From contig CANRLF010000008.1 of assembly GCA_947631395.1 (NCBI GenBank), positions 18,927 through 82,926 of the forward strand: a stretch of 64,000 nucleotides of DNA. Reading direction: 5' to 3'. Below are positions 58,122 to 64,000 of this stretch, piece by piece. The stretch comes from an uncultured Oscillospiraceae bacterium. GTDB lineage: Bacteria > Bacillota > Clostridia > Oscillospirales > Oscillospiraceae. Both the position numbers and the translations under genes were made by a program. How positions within the stretch are numbered: the first letter of the stretch is position 1; every line of letters begins with the position of its first letter. The notes under the pieces are model-generated. The model did not search any database, was not told where the DNA came from, and saw only the letters and a program-made list of their open reading frames with translations.

Positions 58122-61094
58122 ATGAAGACTCTGAAGAAGACCCTGTGCATGGTCTTGGCGGTAGTCATGGTAGTGGGCGTTCTGATCTTGCCTGCCTCCG
58201 CTGATGACGCGGCGGATAAGGCTAAGGCTCAGGAAGCTGACTACAAGACTCTGACGACCTACGGCATCATGCACGGACGTGACGGCGGCGCCGCGGCGCT
58301 GGACGAGTACGTCCGTCGTGACGAGATCGCCACCATCGTCTACCGTATCCTGACCGGCGACACCTCTGAGGACGGCAAGATGGCCGGCAACTACAAGGCT
58401 GCCGCCAAGAACTTCACGGATGTAGCGACCACCAACTGGGCGGCTGGGTTCATCGGCTACACCGCTGAGTCCAAGATCTTCAGCGGCCGTGAGGGCAACA
58501 AGTTTGACCCCACCGCCAATGTCCGCGGCGACGAGCTGGTCAAGGTCATGCTCCGTTGCCTGGGCTACGGTGCTGAGGACGAGTACACCGGCGAAGGCTG
58601 GAACACCCGCGCTCTGTACACCGCTCAGGAGATCGGCATGCTGAAGGGCATCGACGAGCAGATGGATCAGCCCATCACCCGTGGCGCTGTTGCTCAGATC
58701 GTCGCTAATGCCATTAAGCTCCCCATGGCCGTCTATTACAACGGCACCTATTCTTCCTATCGTGACGTCAGCGGCCGTCCCGTGGCCCCCAACACCCCGG
58801 GCGCCACTCCCAACCCCGCGCTTGTCGCGTATAACGACAACAAGGGCGATGTGAAGTACGATGATTGGGGCGCTCCCTACTATGAGTACACCCCCACCAT
58901 CTCCTTCAACCACGTCTATGGCGCTGAGGCCAAGAAGCTTGACAAGGTCACCGAGAAGCTTGCCCCCAAGGGTGAGTATTTCGTAGCCACCACCGAGTGC
59001 GACATCTGCGAGGACGGCGGCATCGACAAGTCCGCTTCCCTGGTTGAGTACCTCAACGGCTTTGAGAAGGAAGAAGCTCTTAAAGTTCAGGCCACCGATA
59101 CCGTTGGCACCGTCGGCGCTCAGGGCCAGTGGACCCGCACCTTCGACGTTGACGGCAAGGACGGCATTGACCTCGTTGTCCGCGTTGATACCCTTCTGGC
59201 TAAGGTCGTCGAGGTGACCAAGGAGGAGAAGGATCCCGCCGGCCACATCAAGGTTGAGGCTTCTATGGGCCTCTACGTCTACACCACGACCGATAATAAT
59301 CCTTCCAACGATACCACCGCTAACTACGTTGTCGCCGGCAACGACTATAAGAAGGGCGACTTCATCCTTCTTCGTGCCGTGGCTACCAATGCCACCACTC
59401 TCTCCGTAGATAAGGACTCTAAGCTCGGCACCTATTATGAGATCATCGGCGCTGCTCCTCAGTTCCCCGGCGCTCAGACCACCATCTGGTACAATTCCGC
59501 CTCCCATGTCATTGATGGCAAGACCTATCCCGACAACAACAGGCTCCATCTTGACGTGGCTCAGACCACCGGCGGCAACTACGTCTGGTTCACCGATGGC
59601 AATGGCAACATCATCGGCTCCGTGAAGGCTGAGGCCGCTCCCGCCAGCTACGCCATCCTTAAGAACATGATTTGGAAGACCGGCAATCCCGGCCACGCCG
59701 AGGCCACCCTCCTCTACATGGACGGCACCGAGGCTACCGTGACCGTCGCCTCCATCGACGGTGGTGCTAATCCGTACGTGGCTACGACTGTGGATGACGC
59801 TACCCCGACTGCTACCGATGGCAGCGCGCAGGAAGTTCAGTTTAACACCGGCAAGGCCTATGTCTCTGACGAGGGCTCCCTCAACGGCATGTACAAGGGC
59901 TACGCTCTCTATGCTGTTACCGTCAAGTCCGACGGCTCCGTCAAGCTTGATGCGGCCGAATATAAGGGGTCTGATACCCAGCTCAAGGCCAAGGACATAA
60001 AGCTCATTACCACCTCTGGTAGTGAGAAGTATGTCAGCGACAACACCGTCTTCATCTACAAGAACGACGATGGCTCCTATACCCGTGTTGTGGGCAAGGA
60101 CAACATCATCGGTCGGACCGATCCGCACATCTTCTATGTTGACACCAACACTGACAATGTTGCTGAGTACGTTTACGTTGCAAGCGGCGACCCGACTTCC
60201 GAGACGCTCAGCCACCTGGTTGCGGCTCTTACCGGCAAGTACACCAAGGGCCTGTATGAGGGCGATGAAATCTGGACCCTCGACAAGGCTTTTGTCGGCG
60301 GTAAGGAAGTTGCCACTGGCACCATTTACGCTGACAAGGAAGACCACATCAAGACTCTTGCCCAGCATGTTGGCGAGCTGTATTGGGTAGATTACACTTC
60401 CGGCGCGGTCAAGAATGAGAATCCGACGGCGGTCGATACGACCGGACATAAGCTGGATGCAACAGGGGCTCCCAGCTCTTACGATACTGACGATGCTGTT
60501 TACCGCCTCGCCGATGATGTAACAATTTCTGTCTCTGGTGGTATCATCTCCATCAACAAGATCGGCTCCACCAAGACGAACATCGTCATGGCCGCCAGCG
60601 ATCTTAAGACCGTTTACGGTGCTGACAAGGCTGCACTCGCCGATGTTGAGTGGTCCAAGGTCAACGCTTACGCCGTTGTCAAGAAGGGCGTCGTCACCGA
60701 CCTCTACATCTTCGCTAAACCCGATCAGGCCAACAATCCCTCTGGTGGCACCCCCAGCACCATCAAGCTGGACGGCGACTTCACTGTTGAGCTCACAACT
60801 GATGGCGTGACTGCCAAGTTCAAGGTACATGATGATAGTGCGACCGCTGCCAAGGCCGCGAAGTGGAAAGCTGTTACGAAGATCGAGCAGCTCTTCGCCA
60901 CTGGCTACACCGAGGTCACCACGAATACGACGACGATTGACATGAGCAACAAGACCGATTATTCGTCCGATGGCGTCTCAGTCTATGGTGGCACCCTCTT
61001 TGACGGTTCTAACTACCGTGTGACCTGCTCGCTCTATGCTGATGAGAAGCTCGTTGGCACGGCTACTGCGACCGGTATTCCTACTACACCCTGA
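58122..61094 (+). CDS. SLH-domain surface (S-layer-like) protein
   Basis: 990 residues. Signal peptide of 27 (cut after ASA), then three SLH-type segments (about 38-78, 97-150, 158-200: LTTYGIMHGRDG, FTDVATTNWAAGFIGYTAES, AQEIGMLKG-DQPITRGAVAQIV). About 780 residues of beta-rich, Thr/Asp/Lys-rich repeat-free sequence follow. No sortase motif or C-terminal anchor. ATG 58122 with AAGGAGG. Codons end mostly in C or T with common gct/gtt/ctt/aag, unlike neighbours, typical of a very highly expressed gene. SLH domains bind pyruvylated wall polymer, made by the csaB cluster at 42.7-50 kb. Probably the S-layer subunit. Confidence 0.88.
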   Translation: MKTLKKTLCMVLAVVMVVGVLILPASADDAADKAKAQEADYKTLTTYGIMHGRDGGAAALDEYVRRDEIATIVYRILTGDTSEDGKMAGNYKAAAKNFTDVATTNWAAGFIGYTAESKIFSGREGNKFDPTANVRGDELVKVMLRCLGYGAEDEYTGEGWNTRALYTAQEIGMLKGIDEQMDQPITRGAVAQIVANAIKLPMAVYYNGTYSSYRDVSGRPVAPNTPGATPNPALVAYNDNKGDVKYDDWGAPYYEYTPTISFNHVYGAEAKKLDKVTEKLAPKGEYFVATTECDICEDGGIDKSASLVEYLNGFEKEEALKVQATDTVGTVGAQGQWTRTFDVDGKDGIDLVVRVDTLLAKVVEVTKEEKDPAGHIKVEASMGLYVYTTTDNNPSNDTTANYVVAGNDYKKGDFILLRAVATNATTLSVDKDSKLGTYYEIIGAAPQFPGAQTTIWYNSASHVIDGKTYPDNNRLHLDVAQTTGGNYVWFTDGNGNIIGSVKAEAAPASYAILKNMIWKTGNPGHAEATLLYMDGTEATVTVASIDGGANPYVATTVDDATPTATDGSAQEVQFNTGKAYVSDEGSLNGMYKGYALYAVTVKSDGSVKLDAAEYKGSDTQLKAKDIKLITTSGSEKYVSDNTVFIYKNDDGSYTRVVGKDNIIGRTDPHIFYVDTNTDNVAEYVYVASGDPTSETLSHLVAALTGKYTKGLYEGDEIWTLDKAFVGGKEVATGTIYADKEDHIKTLAQHVGELYWVDYTSGAVKNENPTAVDTTGHKLDATGAPSSYDTDDAVYRLADDVTISVSGGIISINKIGSTKTNIVMAASDLKTVYGADKAALADVEWSKVNAYAVVKKGVVTDLYIFAKPDQANNPSGGTPSTIKLDGDFTVELTTDGVTAKFKVHDDSATAAKAAKWKAVTKIEQLFATGYTEVTTNTTTIDMSNKTDYSSDGVSVYGGTLFDGSNYRVTCSLYADEKLVGTATATGIPTTP

Positions 61095-61135
61095 CCCCCG
61101 CACCGCATAACCCCTTGAAAACCTAACAGCTTTCA

Positions 61136-61164
61136 AAGCCCCGCGGCCAAGCCGCGGGGCTTCT
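61136..61164 (+). terminator. Terminator of the SLH gene
   Basis: AAGCCCCGCGG / CCGCGGGGCTT with a 5-nt loop, then CTTTT. Confidence 0.9.
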
Positions 61165-61327
61165 TTTCACGGAAAACGCCGTGAAATAAACTTCACGTTT
61201 GTGTGTCTTACGTGTGTCTTGCGCCCGAATTTTGCCGCCCCGGGGGCGAAAATGTTGAAAGAAGTTTAAGGCCGCGGGGCGGTTTTTATTCAATGATACA
61301 AGCTTTTGACCGCGCAGGGTTTTGCCC

Positions 61328-61356
61328 TTGACTTGCGGCAAAATGCACAATATAAT
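61328..61356 (+). promoter_or_regulatory. Promoter of purE
   Basis: TTGACT (61328-61333), 17 nt, TATAAT (61351-61356). The stretch 61165-61327 before it holds no ORF with a ribosome site. Confidence 0.85.
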
Positions 61357-61362
61357 ATGTAA

Positions 61363-61446
61363 AGTAAGAGCCGGACTAACAAGGCGGCCGGGTGGCCGCG
61401 GGGCAGACATTCGCGTCTATTAAGGGTGAAGGTCCGCCTTTTTTGT
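61363..61446 (+). promoter_or_regulatory. Structured purE leader ending in a terminator: candidate riboswitch/attenuator
   Basis: Closing stem AAGGCGG (61381-61387) / CCGCCTT (61434-61440) runs into T6. Inside are a hairpin GCGGCC-GGGT-GGCCGC overlapping the closing stem, and AGAC-N6-GTCT. GGAC upstream (about 61372) can alternatively pair with GTCC (61432-61435). Mutually exclusive stems plus a terminator 35 nt before purE point to transcription attenuation. It does not match purine, PRPP or ZTP aptamer cores that I know. Confidence 0.55.
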
Positions 61447-61480
61447 TTTCCGGAACTTTTTCCATTAAAAGGAGCGTCAT

Positions 61481-61963
61481 ATGAAAAAAGTCGGTATAAT
61501 CATGGGAAGCGCCAGTGACCTCCCCATCGTCGAGAGGGCCTTCGACACCCTTAAGGAATACGGCGTGGAGTACGAGGCCCACGTCTACTCCGCCCACAGG
61601 ACCCCTGAGGAGGCCCGGGACTTCGCCCTCACCGCCCGTGACCGCGGTTTCGGCGTCATCATCTGCGCCGCCGGCATGGCCGCCCACCTGGCCGGAGCCA
61701 TAGCGGCCAACACCACCCTGCCCGTGATCGGCATCCCCTGTAAGGGCCCCGTCCTCGACGGCCTCGACGCCCTCCTCAGCACCGTCCAGATGCCCTCCGG
61801 CATCCCCGTCGCCACCGTCGCCATCAACGGCGCCCAAAACGCCGCCCTGCTCGCGGTAGAGATCTTAGCCGTAACGGACCCCGACCTCCAATCAAAGCTC
61901 ACCGCCTCCCGCACCACCGCCGCCGAAAAGGTCCTAAATTCCGACAAATCCCTAAACTCATAA
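61481..61963 (+). CDS. purE: N5-carboxyaminoimidazole ribonucleotide mutase
   Basis: 160 residues, class I PurE. IIMGSASDLPIVE binds the substrate phosphate, YSAHRTPEE carries the catalytic His, CAAGMAAHLAG and QMPSGIPVATVAING complete the site. Converts N5-CAIR to CAIR in IMP synthesis (needs PurK, not seen here). ATG with AAAAGGAG. First gene after the attenuator-like leader; purF follows 139 nt later beyond a repeat insertion. Confidence 0.96.
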   Translation: MKKVGIIMGSASDLPIVERAFDTLKEYGVEYEAHVYSAHRTPEEARDFALTARDRGFGVIICAAGMAAHLAGAIAANTTLPVIGIPCKGPVLDGLDALLSTVQMPSGIPVATVAINGAQNAALLAVEILAVTDPDLQSKLTASRTTAAEKVLNSDKSLNS

Positions 61964-61976
61964 CCCCCCGCCGAAA

Positions 61977-62070
61977 GGCTCCCCTCTCTGAGGGGAGCTG
62001 TCGAGCGCAGCGAGACTGAGGGGAGTCCGCACCCTCAAAAAAGGTTGCGCCTTACGGCGCTGATTTAAAT
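61977..62070. repeat. Dispersed repeat inserted between purE and purF
   Basis: Unit CTCCCCTCTCTGAGGGGAG plus GTCGAGCGCAGCGAGAC plus TGAGGGGAGTCCG (61977-62030), then TTGCGCCTTACGGCGCTGAT (about 62045). Sits within the likely pur transcript; hairpin stems could affect purF expression or message stability. Confidence 0.85.
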
Positions 62071-62102
62071 ATCCCCACCACCACAACCAAAAGGAGAAAA
62101 TT

Positions 62103-63527
62103 ATGGGCGGTTTTTTTGGCGTAACATCAAAACGCAACGCGGTATTCGACGTGTTCTTCGGCACTGACTATCACTCCCACCTCGGCACCCGCCGTGGCGG
62201 AATGGCCGCCTGGAGCCCCGATACCGGCCTTCAGAGAGAGATCCACAATATCGAGAACACCCCCTTCCGAACGAAGTTCGAGGGTGACGTGATGGAGCTC
62301 CGTGGCAACTCCTGCATCGGTTGTATATCCGATACGGACCCCCAGCCCATCCTGATACGCTCCCACCTCGGCACCTACGCCGTCAGCATGGTGGGCATAA
62401 TACAAAACCAGGAGGACCTCACCCGCCGGTTTCTGGACGCCACCTATGGCCACTTTGAGGCCATGGGCGGCGGCCGGGTCAACCAGTGCGAGCTCGTCGC
62501 GGCCCTCATAAACCAGCAGAGGACCTTTGAGGACGGCATACGCTTCGCCCAGGAGAAGATCGAGGGCACCGTCTCTCTTCTCCTCCTCACCGACAAAGGC
62601 GAGATGATCGCCGCCCGCGACAGGCTCGGACGCCTCCCCATCATAATCGGCAAGGACAGCGAGGGCTACTGCGTCAGCTTCGAGTCCTTCGCCTTTGAAA
62701 AGCTCGGCTACAAGACCCTCCGCGACCTCGGCCCCGGCGAGATCGTCCGCGTAAACGCCGACGGCGTTGAACAGCTCGCCGCCCCCGGTGACACCATGAG
62801 GATCTGCACCTTCCTCTGGACCTATTACGGCTACCCCAACTCCCGGTACGAGGGCTCCAACGTGGAGCTCAGCCGCGCCCGAAACGGCCGTCTCATGGCA
62901 AAGTACGACCGTGAGCACGACGGCATCCCCGACGTGGACTACGTCTGCGGTGTGCCCGACTCCGGCGTCGGCCACGCCATCGGCTACTCCAACGAAAGCG
63001 GCATAGATTACGCCCGCCCCTTTATCAAATACACCCCTACCTGGCCCCGCAGCTTCATGCCCCATAAGCAGGAGATACGCAACCAGGTCGCGAAAATGAA
63101 GCTCATACCCGTCCACGAGCTCATAGAGGGCAAGAAGCTTTTGTTCGTTGACGACTCCATCGTCCGCGGCACTCAGCTGGCCGGCACCGTCGATTTCCTC
63201 AAAAATAACGGCGCCAGGGAGCTCCACATGCGCTCCGCCTGCCCGCCCATCATGTACGGCTGTAAGTACCTCAATTTCTCCCGCTCCACCAGCGAGATGG
63301 AGCTCATCGCCCGCCGCACCATGAAGGAGCTGGAGGGCGAGGAGGGCTTTTCCCACATGGACGAGTACGCCGACGGCACCACCCCCCGCGGCAAAGCCAT
63401 GCGCGAGCACATCTGCAAGACCCTGAAATTCGACTCCCTCGAGTACCAAACCCTCGACGGCACCCTATCCGCCGTCGGCATCAACAAATGTAACCTCTGC
63501 ACCTACTGCTGGACCGGCCAGGAATAA
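62103..63527 (+). CDS. purF: PurF-like amidophosphoribosyltransferase lacking the N-terminal cysteine
   Basis: 474 residues. N-terminal Ntn-hydrolase-like domain and C-terminal phosphoribosyltransferase with PRPP loop LLFVDDSIVRGTQ. Canonical PurF starts M-C-G with Cys1 as glutaminase nucleophile; here it reads MGGFFGVTSK, with Gly at that position, although LGTRRGG and SCIGCISDTDPQP keep the rest of the pocket. The enzyme may use ammonia or a partner glutaminase. C-terminus INKCNLCTYCWTG has a C-x2-C-x2-C cluster, possibly binding iron-sulfur or zinc. First step of purine synthesis in the family. ATG with AAGGAG. Confidence 0.88.
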   Translation: MGGFFGVTSKRNAVFDVFFGTDYHSHLGTRRGGMAAWSPDTGLQREIHNIENTPFRTKFEGDVMELRGNSCIGCISDTDPQPILIRSHLGTYAVSMVGIIQNQEDLTRRFLDATYGHFEAMGGGRVNQCELVAALINQQRTFEDGIRFAQEKIEGTVSLLLLTDKGEMIAARDRLGRLPIIIGKDSEGYCVSFESFAFEKLGYKTLRDLGPGEIVRVNADGVEQLAAPGDTMRICTFLWTYYGYPNSRYEGSNVELSRARNGRLMAKYDREHDGIPDVDYVCGVPDSGVGHAIGYSNESGIDYARPFIKYTPTWPRSFMPHKQEIRNQVAKMKLIPVHELIEGKKLLFVDDSIVRGTQLAGTVDFLKNNGARELHMRSACPPIMYGCKYLNFSRSTSEMELIARRTMKELEGEEGFSHMDEYADGTTPRGKAMREHICKTLKFDSLEYQTLDGTLSAVGINKCNLCTYCWTGQE

Positions 63528-63730
63528 AAGTTTTTGCCTCCGTCGCTGATTTAAATTCCCGCCCGCCCCCTCTTTCGCCTTCCCCGCCCGGGCGGGGAAG
63601 GGCAGGGATGAGGTGGGATAAGCGGCGCAGCCGCAACAACATTCCCCCCGTCCCGCCCGCAGGCGAAAAGGCTCCCCTCTCTGAGGGGAGCTGTCACGAA
63701 GTGACTGAGGGGAGTCCGTACCCCCCCAAA
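63528..63730. repeat. Dispersed repeat block 3a after purF
   Basis: CTGATTTAAA element (63546), GCCTTCCCCGCCCGGGCGG unit through CCCGTCCC (63577-63654), CTCCCCTCTCTGAGGGGAG unit with GTCACGAAGTGAC (63670-63720). No terminator of ordinary type follows purF; these hairpins may serve. No gene. Confidence 0.85.
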
Positions 63731-64000
63731 ATGTTGCGCCTCACGGCGCTGATTTAAACCGGGAGGGTTTAGAACCCTCCCCTACGCAAAAACGAACGTA
63801 TACCCCGTAGGGGCGGGTTCCAAACCCGCCCGCCCCCTCTTTCGCCTTCCCCGCCCGGGCGGGGAAGGGCAGGGATGAGGTGGGATAAGCGGCGAAGCCG
63901 CAACAATATTCCCCCGTCCCCAAAAAATGTTGCGCCTCACGGCGCTGATTTAAACCGGGAGGGTTTAGAACCCTCCCCTACGCAAAAACGAACGTATACC
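63731..64000. repeat. 196-bp tandem repeat running off the window
   Basis: ATGTTGCGCCTCACGGCGCT begins at 63731 and again at 63927, and GTATACC ends matching segments at 63804 and 64000: period 196 nt. The unit contains GGGAGGGTTTAGAACCCTCC (hairpin), ACGCAAAAACGAACG, a GGGCGGGTTCCAAACCCGCC hairpin and the GCCTTCCCCGCCCGGGCGG module (63844-63920). The second copy is cut by the window end. Confidence 0.85.

Noticed and set aside
58104..60830. 908-residue open frame on the minus strand opposite the SLH gene
   Set aside because: It mirrors the codon bias of the real gene, has no ribosome site, and its translation is Val/Gly/Asp-rich low-complexity typical of antisense shadows.
61363..61446. purE leader as a ZTP, PRPP or purine riboswitch
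   Set aside because: I could not find the conserved cores of these classes; kept only as an unclassified structured leader.
63731..64000. Tandem repeats as a CRISPR array
   Set aside because: The repeated unit is 196 nt with no short constant repeat alternating with unique spacers, and there are no cas genes.

Overview
The window reads as a chromosomal segment of a GC-rich Gram-positive member of the Clostridia, probably an uncultivated Oscillospirales/Oscillospiraceae-type gut bacterium. This is an inference from gene families: a T-box leader, DUF1385 (YqhQ), DUF4367 next to sigma-factor remains, a FemAB-type enzyme, SLH protein plus CsaB, XpaC/TelA, DUF4330, and no outer-membrane genes. 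GC content looks high by eye (not calculated), so AT-rich stretches stand out. I saw no transposase, integrase, phage gene, rRNA or CRISPR array. There is one tRNA, tRNA-Leu(CAA).

Region by region: (1) 1-0.5 kb, 3' part of a FemAB peptidoglycan-bridge enzyme. (2) 0.6-11.4 kb, a self-contained envelope locus: two-component system, four tandem paralogous seven-blade-propeller lipoproteins with an invariant Cys/His cluster, the relic of a fifth, an ABC ATPase and a 791-residue internally duplicated permease. Two near-identical long-spacer promoters precede the regulators and the lipoproteins. (3) 11.4-14.8 kb, an ECF sigma-factor relic with a DUF4367 membrane protein and a secreted protein, a PIN/Phd toxin-antitoxin pair, tRNA-Leu, and an Sfp-type phosphopantetheinyl transferase. 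(4) 14.8-24.2 kb, a lipoprotein, a second two-component system, then yqhQ, prmC, recA, recX, rimO and pgsA. (5) 24.2-27.1 kb, an AT-rich island with a 31-codon membrane peptide, then a Cys T-box controlling cysE-cysS. (6) 27.2-31.3 kb, an mglBAC-type sugar ABC operon. (7) 31.3-41.2 kb, htpG, mntP, thrH, a cytoplasmic BMP-family fusion with a phosphoesterase, and a TPM/LemA-like/TelA/XpaC cluster. (8) 41.3-52.9 kb, obgE divergent from a wall-polymer cluster (MurJ/Wzx flippase, O-antigen-ligase-like protein, glycosyltransferase, two DUF4330 proteins, a glycosyltransferase-CsaB fusion), then an M16C peptidase. (9) 53-61 kb, a PstS-like lipoprotein with WG repeat, a serine-palmitoyltransferase-like enzyme plus reductase, and a large SLH surface protein. 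(10) 61.3-64 kb, purE and an unusual purF, interrupted and followed by dispersed repeats.

Three themes connect the genes. The wall-polymer cluster with CsaB would make the pyruvylated polymer to which the SLH protein at 58-61 kb binds. The 0.6-11.3 kb locus looks like a sensor/lipoprotein/exporter module of unknown substrate and is the best candidate for an undescribed system. A modular family of palindromic repeats (34.6-35.0, 40.4-40.5, 55.0-55.6, 62.0 and 63.5-64.0 kb) fills the intergenic gaps, and its stems differ in sequence but keep their pairing from copy to copy.

Limits: everything was read by eye. Domain names rest on remembered family motifs, not searches. Promoters and hairpins are sequence matches only.
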